NCBI GenBank assembly: GCA_020435025.1
Contig: JAGRAG010000297.1
Span: forward strand, 314 to 6,696
Direction: 5' to 3'
Source: Bdellovibrionales bacterium
GTDB lineage: Bacteria; Bdellovibrionota; Bdellovibrionia; Bdellovibrionales; UBA1609
Length of the DNA stretch: 6,383 bases
Part shown: in pieces, positions 1 through 6,296 of the stretch
How positions within the stretch are numbered: the stretch's first letter is position 1
How the letters are laid out: every line of letters starts with the position of its first letter
Translations under genes and position numbers: made by a program
The notes under the pieces: model-generated
The model's input: only the letters and a program-made list of their open reading frames with translations
The model's database searches: none
What the model was told of the DNA's origin: nothing

Positions 1-29
1 GATGCTCTATCCAACTGAGCTACGAGACC
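1..29 (-). tRNA. tRNA gene, 5' part only (cut by window edge)
   Basis: Read on the minus strand, the sequence starts with acceptor strand GGTCTCG, then T8-A9, D-stem GCTC, a nine-base D-loop AGTTGGATA, D-stem partner GAGC, A26 and the first two bases of the anticodon stem. The conserved U8, A14, G18-G19 and A21 are all present and the four D-stem pairs are perfect. The anticodon, T-arm and 3' end lie outside the window, so the amino acid cannot be read. A D-loop of this kind (TTGGATA) is common in bacterial tRNA-Arg, which makes Arg a guess only. Confidence 0.88.
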
Positions 30-43
30 GCATAGAGCCTTCA

Positions 44-72
44 TCGATACGCTGAGACAATTAGGATGTCAA
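44..72 (-). promoter_or_regulatory. sigma-70-type promoter for the tRNA
   Basis: On the minus strand a perfect -35 hexamer TTGACA (67-72) is followed after exactly 17 bases by TATCGA (44-49), which matches the -10 consensus at its first three positions. A start about seven bases on would give a leader of roughly 8 bases before the tRNA at position 29, as expected for a stable-RNA promoter. The weak -10 keeps confidence moderate. Confidence 0.6.
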
Positions 73-98
73 CGATCTTGACGTGAAATCGAATAGAA

Positions 99-131
99 TA
101 AAGGTAGGGCTAAAAAAGTTGCCCTCCTTTA
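99..131 (-). terminator. hairpin terminator after nhaA
   Basis: The arms at 99-110 and 121-131 pair over 11 bases with a single bulged base (105), around a ten-base loop. The half next to the loop, GGGC/GCCC, is G+C-rich. In the minus-strand transcript the hairpin begins 8 bases after the nhaA stop codon and is followed by a moderately U-rich stretch (TTCTATTC). It lies between nhaA and the separate tRNA promoter, so it most likely ends the nhaA transcript. The U-tract is imperfect. Confidence 0.7.
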
Positions 132-138
132 AAACATA

Positions 139-1533
139 TTATGAATTGGATTGGCTTGCTGGTTCGTGGACATTTTTACCAGTGGCCAACAAAAAGAGAC
201 CTATTAGACTTGATGCCAATGAGGCTATTAAAATTCCCATTTTGGAATAGACTTCCAGTTCCGGAGTCCCTAAGGCCAAATTAGAAACAAATAAAGCCAT
301 CGTAAATCCAATTCCGGCAAGAAAACCAACGCAAGCCATATGGCGCCATGTGACTCCCTTTGGAAGTTCAGCAACTTTCATCTTCACAGCTACATAACAG
401 GTCAGTAAAACTCCGATAGGTTTGCCAGCGAGCAGGCCTAAGAAGATGCCTAAAGATATTGGATGTGCGGCTAGTTCGTGTAAGCCTACACCATGAATGG
501 GAACACCGGCATTCACTAGAGCAAATAAGGGCATAATGATAAATGTCACCCATGGGTGTAAATTATGAAGAGCGCGACTCACTGGAGATTGCGCGCCTAT
601 CGAATAATAGGACAATTCGGAGAGGTGCGCCTCTGTTTCTTCAGAAAGAGCCGAGCTAAAATCCTTAGAGTCATCGACATCATCATTTATTTTCTTAGTA
701 ATGTCCGTAAATTTTTCGGCTAGCTCCGTTTCATTATAGTAGCTCTTTAGGGGGACTAAGAATCCGAGGATCACACCTGCAATGGTCGCATGCACGCCAC
801 TTTGTAAAACTTGATACCAGGCTACGATACTTAAGATTAAATAGATCCAACCGTTGCGAATACCCGAAGTACGGAAAATAAGAATCAATGCAAAGCAAAT
901 AGATGCTAAGCCCAAGGACTCGACGACAAGGTCACCTGTGTAGAAAAAAGCAATCACTAAGACAGCCCCCAAGTCATCAACGATCGCTAGGGCGAGTAAA
1001 AAAATCTTAACAGGAAAAGGGACCTTCTTAGACATTAAGGTTATGATTCCAATAGCAAATGCGATGTCGGTGGCCATGGGAATTCCCCAGCCCTTGGCGC
1101 CAATACCATTGTGATTGAAAATGGCATAAATGACGGCAGGAAAAACCATGCCACCAACAGCAGCTAACAGCGGAAGCGCCGCTTTTTTAGGCGAAGAAAG
1201 CTCACCAATGACCAATTCTCTTTTGATCTCCATGCCGACTACGTAAAAGAAGATCACCATCAGTCCATCGTTAACCCAGTAGTGAAAGGACCCTTCGAGT
1301 GTGAAATGACCAATGACGAGGCGCATCGGAGTGTGAATGAAGTGCTCGTAGACTTCTGAGTAGCCGGAGTTGGCCCAGATCATGGCAATCACGGAGGCAA
1401 TTATAAGGACGATTCCTCCGGCGGATTCGATCTGCATAAACCGATTTACCGGACTGGAAATAGTTTCTAAAACTTTTGCAGCACGATGATTGATGACACG
1501 ACGACGCAAACGCTTATTAGAATTCGATGCCAT
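139..1533 (-). CDS. nhaA: Na+/H+ antiporter NhaA
   Basis: Inner-membrane electrogenic antiporter that exports Na+ (or Li+) in exchange for protons, serving sodium and alkaline-pH homeostasis. The 464-residue protein aligns along its length with E. coli NhaA (388 aa). Family landmarks are ATDIAF (T154, D155), ALAIVDDLGA with the paired transport aspartates D186-D187, SGVHATIAG with the pH-response histidine H248, and GKPIG with K371 (equivalent to E. coli K300). About 12 membrane helices are expected. Extra length comes from a basic N-terminal extension (KRLRRR, about 22 residues) and a hydrophilic, acidic insert at about residues 264-320, where E. coli has a short loop before the LHPW motif. 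The start is supported by GGAGG four bases upstream of ATG. The gene lies 108 bases downstream of the acyltransferase gene and may have its own promoter. Family assignment is firm; the role of the insert is unknown. Confidence 0.97.
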   Translation of the reverse strand: MASNSNKRLRRRVINHRAAKVLETISSPVNRFMQIESAGGIVLIIASVIAMIWANSGYSEVYEHFIHTPMRLVIGHFTLEGSFHYWVNDGLMVIFFYVVGMEIKRELVIGELSSPKKAALPLLAAVGGMVFPAVIYAIFNHNGIGAKGWGIPMATDIAFAIGIITLMSKKVPFPVKIFLLALAIVDDLGAVLVIAFFYTGDLVVESLGLASICFALILIFRTSGIRNGWIYLILSIVAWYQVLQSGVHATIAGVILGFLVPLKSYYNETELAEKFTDITKKINDDVDDSKDFSSALSEETEAHLSELSYYSIGAQSPVSRALHNLHPWVTFIIMPLFALVNAGVPIHGVGLHELAAHPISLGIFLGLLAGKPIGVLLTCYVAVKMKVAELPKGVTWRHMACVGFLAGIGFTMALFVSNLALGTPELEVYSKMGILIASLASSLIGLFLLATGKNVHEPASQSNS

Positions 1534-1568
1534 ATTTCCTCCAACGAGAACCTCAGAATTTGAGCCAC

Positions 1569-1595
1569 ATTATCAGGTCCCAGAAGGCCGGGCAA
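1569..1595 (-). promoter_or_regulatory. possible nhaA promoter
   Basis: On the minus strand TTGCCC (1590-1595) is followed after 15 bases by GATAAT (1569-1574), a five-of-six match to the -10 consensus. Transcription would start near 1562, giving a leader of about 30 bases that includes the GGAGG ribosome site. The spacer is short and the -35 match is four of six, so this is a tentative call. Its -35 box overlaps one arm of the inverted repeat at 1594-1623. Confidence 0.35.
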
Positions 1596-1623
1596 GAAAG
1601 TCTCGTTGCGCAAACCCTTTCTT
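1594..1623. repeat. inverted repeat between acyltransferase and nhaA genes
   Basis: AAGAAAG (1594-1600) and CTTTCTT (1617-1623) form a perfect seven-base inverted repeat. The 16-base loop carries the palindrome TTGCGCAA (1606-1613). It lies about 20 bases after the acyltransferase stop codon in the minus-strand transcript. It could act as a weak terminator or attenuator for the upstream operon, or as a binding site near the nhaA promoter. No U-tract follows it on the minus strand, so intrinsic termination is not well supported. Confidence 0.4.
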
Positions 1624-1641
1624 TGTTCTGTTGGGTCGGAC

Positions 1642-2421
1642 CTACGATTCCTCGAAGTAGGCGGGTTTGAAAACTTCATCTTCTGTTTCTTCGTTTTCGA
1701 TGCCTTCTTTGTAGGCAGTTGGATCAATAGAGAGCACCCATTTTTTGTATTCAGAATTGATGGTTTCAATATCCGTAGGTGGGAGGATGGGGCCAATATG
1801 TACGGTTAGGGTTCCTGGTTTAGGCAAGCGGCCCTTAGGCATTAACTTGGAGTTTCCTTCCAGATAGAGACATAAAATGGGAGTGTTGGATTTTAAAGAA
1901 AATATGCTCACACCTCTTTTAAACGGCTTAATGTATCCATCTTGTGAACGAGTGCCTTCTGGAAACAAGATCAACCAAATTTTATCGAGCCTTTTTAGAA
2001 GGGTGACACACAACCGTATGGCTTCGCCTTTTTTATCCTTTCGGTCGATGGGAATGGCTCCCAAACAGTGCTTAGAGAAAAAAGTAAACCAGGGATTCGC
2101 AAACCAATAGTCCTTTGCTGCTGTAATATAAAGATGTAGCCAGTAGGCAAAGGGTATTGCTGCAGCTATAGAAACGGCATCCAGGTGGCTAGCATGGTTG
2201 GAGATAACAAGGAGCCTGGGATGATCCTTAAAGATCTTTTTGAAATCACCTTTGACTTTCAGACGAATCAAAAATCGAAAGGCTAAGCCATTTAAAAAAA
2301 AACGCCACAAAAGTCGAAAGAACCAACTCATTAAGTCGAAATGACGAGTGAACAGAGGAAGGTGCTTCAAATGTGAAGGCAACTTGACCCATTGTTCGTT
2401 TTCATAGTTCCAAGTTTTCAT
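1642..2421 (-). CDS. PlsC-family 1-acylglycerol-3-phosphate-type acyltransferase
   Basis: Predicted membrane-associated acyltransferase of the PlsC/LPLAT family, which moves an acyl chain onto lysophosphatidic acid or a related lysolipid. All catalytic blocks are visible in the 259-residue protein: NHASHLD (HX4D, H76 and D81), GAIPIDR (121-127), FPEGTRS (153-159) and a block-IV-like PILCLYLEG (181-189). A hydrophobic stretch near residues 33-53 probably anchors it at the inner membrane. The acidic tail (about residues 241-259) is not part of the core fold. The ATG overlaps the upstream stop as ATGA and no strong Shine-Dalgarno is seen, so it is probably translated by coupling to the CdsA-like gene. 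Lying directly after a CdsA-like gene, it may supply phosphatidate or a variant lipid to that protein. Whether it is the main PlsC or an accessory paralogue cannot be told here, so no gene symbol is given. Confidence 0.9.
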   Translation of the reverse strand: MKTWNYENEQWVKLPSHLKHLPLFTRHFDLMSWFFRLLWRFFLNGLAFRFLIRLKVKGDFKKIFKDHPRLLVISNHASHLDAVSIAAAIPFAYWLHLYITAAKDYWFANPWFTFFSKHCLGAIPIDRKDKKGEAIRLCVTLLKRLDKIWLILFPEGTRSQDGYIKPFKRGVSIFSLKSNTPILCLYLEGNSKLMPKGRLPKPGTLTVHIGPILPPTDIETINSEYKKWVLSIDPTAYKEGIENEETEDEVFKPAYFEES

Positions 2422-3344
2422 TTATAAGCTCTCAGCAAAATCTGCATTACATAAAAGAAAACGGGAGATACGAAAATCAACTTATCAACTCGAGCGAGGA
2501 TATCATCACGACCGATAATGAAAACACCGCTGTCTTTAATGTCTAAATCTCGGCGGATGACTGAAACGGTTAAATCACCAAATCGTCCTAAAAGGGTTGC
2601 GATCAATCCAGAGGCAATCCAGAGGGGCTCTTCGCGGATGGGCAACATGTGTCTGAGTCCCCAAGCTAAAACCATTGTAAATAAAAGTGAGACTAAAACG
2701 CCTTCAATGGTAAACTGCGAGGAAATTTTTTGAAAGAGTTTGCGTTTTCCCCATAATCGGGTTGTTGAAAGGGAAATGAACTCACTGAATTCGGTAAGAA
2801 TGTAAATATACATCGCCATATAGATTCCGCCATCCAAATAGGCCACACGTGCCATATGTAAAAAGGACCAGCCAAAAAAGATAAAGGCGACTAAAGAGAG
2901 TGAAATGTATTGAAGCATTCGTGAATAGGAATTTCTTAGGATTGGGATAAAAAAGAGGGCGCCTGCGGCGATCATAGGCATCATGTTATAAAAGCGGTCC
3001 GCTTCTTGAAAGTGAATGAGTAGTAAAAGTACTATCTGAAGCCCGTAGGTCAGCCATACGAACCAGCTTCGATGATACATTCCTGTCATTCTAAAGAAGG
3101 TTTTCGTTCCAAATATAGAAAGCAGTCCGAGTACGATAATGGGGCCAGGAGATGGAAGGCCGCAAGCTAAAAGCATAAAAGGGGCAGCAAACAGCCAGCT
3201 ATTAATGCTCGCTTGGGCCCGGGCAGTTTTATCGGTAATGAATTTTTTTAGAAAATAAATACCAATTCGACAGACAACCAAAAACAAAAGGACTTCGCCG
3301 ACAGTCTCCCAGTAAGCCCGGTCGTAAAATAAACTGCCTTCCAT
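2418..3344 (-). CDS. divergent CdsA-like (phosphatidate cytidylyltransferase family) membrane protein
   Basis: Polytopic membrane protein of 308 residues with about 8-10 hydrophobic segments, placed in the CdsA superfamily by its C-terminal signature. CdsA makes CDP-diacylglycerol from CTP and phosphatidate. GRFGDLTVSVIRR (253-265) followed by KDSG (270-273) matches the family GDLxxSxxKRxxxxKDxG, and RVD (285-287) matches the end of DRxD. Several hallmarks are changed: the usual HGG is R279-D280-D281, the first Asp of DRxD is A284, and the upstream SPKKTWEG-like block reads SSQFTIEG (208-215). The length and its pairing with an acyltransferase resemble the E. coli YnbB-type branch. ATG directly follows the regulator's TAG with no gap, and GGAG (3352-3355) supports the start. 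It may be a cytidylyltransferase with altered substrate or an inactive derivative, so activity should not be assumed. Confidence 0.8.
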   Translation of the reverse strand: MEGSLFYDRAYWETVGEVLLFLVVCRIGIYFLKKFITDKTARAQASINSWLFAAPFMLLACGLPSPGPIIVLGLLSIFGTKTFFRMTGMYHRSWFVWLTYGLQIVLLLLIHFQEADRFYNMMPMIAAGALFFIPILRNSYSRMLQYISLSLVAFIFFGWSFLHMARVAYLDGGIYMAMYIYILTEFSEFISLSTTRLWGKRKLFQKISSQFTIEGVLVSLLFTMVLAWGLRHMLPIREEPLWIASGLIATLLGRFGDLTVSVIRRDLDIKDSGVFIIGRDDILARVDKLIFVSPVFFYVMQILLRAYK

Positions 3345-4682
3345 CTAGGTTCTCCACTCAATCTGATGATCTTTAATTTTTTTATACAAACTAGAGCGAG
3401 AAATTCGTAAGACTTTGGCCACTTCGTCGACATCGTCAATTTTCTCGAGGCACTGAGCAATGACAAGGGCTTCATAACTTTCCATAAGAGCCGGTAAGCC
3501 CACTGAGAAATCAATTTCACCAGTGGCTGAGGAGAGTCCGTTTGCTGGGTGAATAATAGAGAGCAAATCCTCTCTTCTCAATATAGGAAGGGGGGCACTT
3601 AAAACCAATTGTTCGCAAACCCTTTTGAGCTCCCGAACATTTCCTGGCCAGTTATAAGACTCCATTGTGGCAATGGCGTCTTCGGTCAGCTCTTTTTTCC
3701 TATAGGGATCTTTTGAAAGAAAAAACTGCGAAAGAGTTACTAGATCCTTTCCTCGTTCTCTTAGTGGAGGAAGTAAAATCTTTTTTCCATTGATTCTCCA
3801 GAGGAGGTCTTCTCTGAATTCCCCTTTTTCAACCATGTTTTCTAAATTTCGGTTGGTGGCGATAAGAACACGTGTTTGAACTGTGACACTTTCTTGAGAA
3901 CCGACACGTCGAACTTCACCAGTTTCTAAAAAGCGCAGTAGTTTCACTTGCAGAGGTAAGGTCAAGGCTTCGATTTCATCTAAAAAAAGATCCCCGCCGT
4001 GCGCGGCTTCCGCCAGTCCCATTTTGTTTTGATCGGCTCCCGTAAAAGCACCTCGGACGTGGCCGAAAAGCTCAGACTCGAACAGATTCTCGGGAATGGC
4101 AGCGATGTTGACTCTTAAAAAAGGCTCTCGACCCTCCTGAGCATTGATCAAATGAGCGGCAACCTCTTTGCCTGTACCAGATTCACCTTCAATAAGTATG
4201 GGGCCAGGCTCTGCTTTTAAAAGTGCGATCTGCTTACGAACCTTATCAGAAGCTTCACTTTGTCCTACCCAAGGCGTTAGCGATCCTTTACTTCTTTGGG
4301 TGGCGTTTTGCAGAAGCCAAAGGGCTTCTATTTTTTCTAATGTTAAATTGATCTCTTCCGGATTGAGTGGCTTAGCTAAAAATCGGGAGGCTCCAGATTT
4401 AAGACAGCGTTCCATCAGATCACGATCTAAGTTTCCAGAAATTGCAATGATTTCTACTCGGGGATCTTTCTTTCGAAGGGTTTCGATGACGCCAGGACCT
4501 TCTGCATGATCCATATTCCCGGTCAGATGCATATCTACAAATACGGCAAGAAATGGACCCTCTGGAATTTCATGAGGAGCATTCACTCCGGTCACATGCC
4601 AGGACTTTGAAACCGACATCTTTATAGACTGAATCACTAGGTCGTCGTCATCAATGACCAGTAGTCTTTGTTTTGGATCCAT
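3345..4682 (-). CDS. sigma-54-dependent response regulator, NtrC/AtoC type
   Basis: Cytoplasmic two-component response regulator and activator of sigma-54 RNA polymerase; 445 residues with the standard three-part layout. Receiver (about 5-120): acidic pocket D11-D14, phospho-acceptor D50, S82 and K104 (AKP). AAA+ domain (about 138-370): Walker A GESGTGKE (166-173), intact sigma-54 contact loop GAFTGA (211-216), Walker B DLFLDE (231-236), the PPLRER block (305-310) and WPGNVREL (345-352). C-terminal Fis-type helix-turn-helix at about 398-441. All residues needed for ATPase and sigma-54 contact are present. The receiver loop after D50 (MHLTGNMDHAEGPG) lacks the usual Pro and is a few residues longer than typical. 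Start: AGGAG five bases before ATG. It is first in an operon with the CdsA-like and acyltransferase genes. No partner kinase is in the window, and targets are unknown. Confidence 0.95.
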   Translation of the reverse strand: MDPKQRLLVIDDDDLVIQSIKMSVSKSWHVTGVNAPHEIPEGPFLAVFVDMHLTGNMDHAEGPGVIETLRKKDPRVEIIAISGNLDRDLMERCLKSGASRFLAKPLNPEEINLTLEKIEALWLLQNATQRSKGSLTPWVGQSEASDKVRKQIALLKAEPGPILIEGESGTGKEVAAHLINAQEGREPFLRVNIAAIPENLFESELFGHVRGAFTGADQNKMGLAEAAHGGDLFLDEIEALTLPLQVKLLRFLETGEVRRVGSQESVTVQTRVLIATNRNLENMVEKGEFREDLLWRINGKKILLPPLRERGKDLVTLSQFFLSKDPYRKKELTEDAIATMESYNWPGNVRELKRVCEQLVLSAPLPILRREDLLSIIHPANGLSSATGEIDFSVGLPALMESYEALVIAQCLEKIDDVDEVAKVLRISRSSLYKKIKDHQIEWRT

Positions 4683-4698
4683 GACTTCTCCTAAAGTT

Positions 4699-4740
4699 CA
4701 CCTAACTCACATGCCACAAAAGAGGGCAATTTTTTAGGTG
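4699..4740 (-). promoter_or_regulatory. nested inverted repeat in the regulator gene's leader
   Basis: CACCTAA (4699-4705) and TTAGGTG (4734-4740) are perfect seven-base complements. Inside them TGCC (4712-4715) and GGCA (4725-4728) can form a second short stem. If transcription starts near 4757, this folds within the 5' leader, with the outer stem ending about 7 bases before the AGGAG ribosome site at 4688-4692. It could be an RNA element controlling translation or a DNA operator. It could also be chance in an A+T-rich leader. Confidence 0.35.
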
Positions 4741-4763
4741 GATCGTTGCCAATGAAAGAGTCA

Positions 4764-4792
4764 ACAATAGCGTTTTTCGATGTGATAGACAA
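4764..4792 (-). promoter_or_regulatory. candidate promoter of the regulator/CdsA-like/acyltransferase operon
   Basis: On the minus strand TTGTCT (4787-4792) and TATTGT (4764-4769) each match the sigma-70 consensus at four of six positions and are separated by exactly 17 bases. Transcription would start near 4757, giving a leader of about 75 bases before the regulator ATG at 4682. No GG-N10-GC sigma-54 element was found on this strand upstream of the gene, so self-activation through sigma-54 is not supported. Confidence 0.4.
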
Positions 4793-4807
4793 TATTCAAC
4801 TTTTTGC

Positions 4808-4833
4808 AAACGGAACGGCTGCCGTTTACGTTT
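4808..4833. promoter_or_regulatory. palindromic operator-like site upstream of serA
   Basis: AACGGC-T-GCCGTT (4814-4826) is a perfect six-base dyad about one central base. It sits inside a wider dyad AAACG (4808-4812) ... CGTTT (4829-4833). The AACGG half-site also recurs in direct orientation (AAACGG then AACGGC). Such a compact G+C-rich dyad in A+T-rich DNA, about 70 bases upstream of serA and between divergent genes, looks like a repressor or activator site. A weak promoter could flank it on the plus strand (TTGCAA 4804-4809, 17-base spacer, TACGTT 4827-4832), but the -10 is poor. The binding protein is unknown. Confidence 0.45.
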
Positions 4834-4902
4834 AAAAAAGATAAAACTGCTGGTTTTAAATGAGGAGTCTTGGTAGGTTACGCTTCTTGAAAGGATAGGT
4901 TC

Positions 4903-6117
4903 ATGATTCAGAAAACACCAAAAGTTTTGTTGTTAGAAGGCATCCACACTTGCGCGGCGGAAAGACTGCGGTCCGTTGGATACTACGTTGAAGCGGAGGG
5001 GCATTCGTTAAGCGGTCAAGAACTAGTAGATCGTGTACAAGGTTTTGATGCGTTAGGAATCCGTTCCAAGACTCATATGACAGAAGAGGTGCTTCAGAAA
5101 CTTCCTCAGCTTCGAGCTATTGGGGCTTTTTGTATTGGAACCAATCAAATTGATTTGGAGTATTCTAATAAAGATGCGACGTGTGTGTTTAATGCTCCCT
5201 ACGCGAATACACGAAGTGTTGCGGAATTGGTCATCGGGGAGTTAGTGATGTTGGCTCGAAAATTGGGAGATCGGAGTTCCGCGGCTCACCGAGGTGTTTG
5301 GATGAAATCAGCCGCTGGATCAAATGAAATCCGTGGCAAAGTGCTGGGTATTGTCGGCTATGGTCATATCGGAAGTCAGTTAAGTATTTTAGCAGAGGCC
5401 ATGGGGTTAACGGTTCTTTATTACGATATTATTAAAAAGCTTCCTCTTGGAAACGCTCGACCAGTTGATACTTTTGAGGAGCTTTTGCAACAAGCTGACT
5501 TTGTCAGCTTTCATGTTCCTGAGACTCCGGAAACAAAAGGTATGATGGGGGCTGGAGAGTTGGGTTTAATGAGAAAAGGTACGTACTTGATCAATGCGAG
5601 TCGCGGTACGGTGGTTGATATTCCTGCCTTAAGTGCTCATTTAAAAAATGGACATCTTGCCGGTGCGGCCATCGACGTCTTTCCGAAAGAGCCGGCTTCC
5701 AATAAGGAACGTTTCGAGTCTGAACTTCAAGAGTTAGAAAATGTTATTTTGACACCGCATATCGGAGGCAGCACAGAAGAGGCGCAGGCAGCCATTGGTT
5801 TAGAGGTGGCAGAGAGTTTTATTAACTTTTTTGAGAAAGGCTCAACAATCGGCGCTGTAAACTTTCCAAACTTAGATGCTCCGCCCGTTGAGGAAGTGCC
5901 TCGAATATTAAACGTCCATCTCAACACGCCAGGGGTTCTTGGGAAAATCAATAGTATTGTCTCAGCAGCAGGTGGGAATATTCGCCGCCAGTTTTTGTCG
6001 ACGGATGCTCATATTGGTTACCTTATTATGGACATGGGTCGAAGTGACGTGGATAGAGTGGCGAGCGAGATTTCACAGTTAGAGACGTCTTTAAGAACAC
6101 ACATTATTTTACCGTAA
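4903..6117 (+). CDS. serA: D-3-phosphoglycerate dehydrogenase
   Basis: Cytosolic NAD-dependent enzyme that oxidises 3-phosphoglycerate to 3-phosphohydroxypyruvate, the committed step of serine (hence glycine and cysteine) synthesis. The 404-residue protein is very close to E. coli SerA (410 aa) throughout, including FCIGTNQ (76-82), NTRSVAELVIGEL (102-114) and VNFP (319-322). The NAD-binding glycine motif is GYGHIG (152-157). Catalytic residues match the family: R234 in NASRG, E263 in PKEP and H286 in PHIGGS. A C-terminal ACT domain (about 334-404) keeps H339, N341 and N359, equivalent to the serine-binding residues H344, N346 and N364 of E. coli SerA, so feedback inhibition by serine is likely. 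AGGA seven bases upstream supports the ATG, and an in-frame stop at 4888-4890 rules out a longer form. It is transcribed away from the regulator operon and probably alone, with a palindromic site upstream. Confidence 0.98.
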   Translation: MIQKTPKVLLLEGIHTCAAERLRSVGYYVEAEGHSLSGQELVDRVQGFDALGIRSKTHMTEEVLQKLPQLRAIGAFCIGTNQIDLEYSNKDATCVFNAPYANTRSVAELVIGELVMLARKLGDRSSAAHRGVWMKSAAGSNEIRGKVLGIVGYGHIGSQLSILAEAMGLTVLYYDIIKKLPLGNARPVDTFEELLQQADFVSFHVPETPETKGMMGAGELGLMRKGTYLINASRGTVVDIPALSAHLKNGHLAGAAIDVFPKEPASNKERFESELQELENVILTPHIGGSTEEAQAAIGLEVAESFINFFEKGSTIGAVNFPNLDAPPVEEVPRILNVHLNTPGVLGKINSIVSAAGGNIRRQFLSTDAHIGYLIMDMGRSDVDRVASEISQLETSLRTHIILP

Positions 6118-6176
6118 TATATAATTGGTATTGGTCCTCCTTATTGGCTATCGGTTCATGAAGCGATGCGAAAACT

Positions 6177-6201
6177 AAAGGTCGGAATTTACCGGATCTT
6201 T
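6177..6201. terminator. imperfect hairpin after serA
   Basis: AAAGGTCGG (6177-6185) pairs with CCGGATCTTT (6192-6201) across a six-base loop, with one G-T pair and one bulged base. It lies 60 bases past the serA stop. No T-run follows on the plus strand, so it is a poor match to an intrinsic terminator. It might stabilise the 3' end of the serA message or be incidental. The rest of 6118-6296 shows no gene; TATATA (6270-6275), 22 bases before the yajC start, could be part of a -10 element but has no convincing -35. Confidence 0.3.
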
Positions 6202-6296
6202 CGAATTTCAAAGGAATTCATTGCTTTTTTCACAGACGATGGCATTAGTAGGTGTCTTGTTGATTTCATTATATAGATGTCGATTTTGGAGGAATC

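Noticed and set aside
1606..1809. Plus-strand 67-codon open frame opposite the end of the acyltransferase gene
   Set aside because: It lies antisense to a well-supported gene, has no recognisable protein motif, and its composition is explained by the complementary strand.
4168..4509. Plus-strand 113-codon open frame inside the response regulator
   Set aside because: It is antisense to the AAA+/receiver coding sequence, which has intact motifs throughout. The frame is a by-product of codon bias on the other strand.
4737..4750. Possible sigma-54 promoter (AGGTGGATCGTTGCC) on the plus strand upstream of serA
   Set aside because: The invariant GG and GC are not ten bases apart: the spacing is off by one or the second dinucleotide is CC, and the flanking consensus is poor.
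4860..4898. A 12-codon reading frame (MRSLGRLRFLKG) ending 4 bases before the serA ATG, resembling a leader peptide
   Set aside because: It has no ribosome-binding site in front of it, contains only one serine codon, and has no adjoining attenuator hairpin. A frame this short is expected by chance.
6159..6179. Tiny open frame MKRCEN between serA and yajC
   Set aside because: It has six codons, no clear ribosome site and no conserved feature; there is no support for a gene.
6185..6219. Three spaced GAATT(T/C) repeats between serA and yajC
   Set aside because: The copies are only five to six bases of A+T-rich sequence with uneven spacing (18 and 11 bases), so chance is the simplest explanation.
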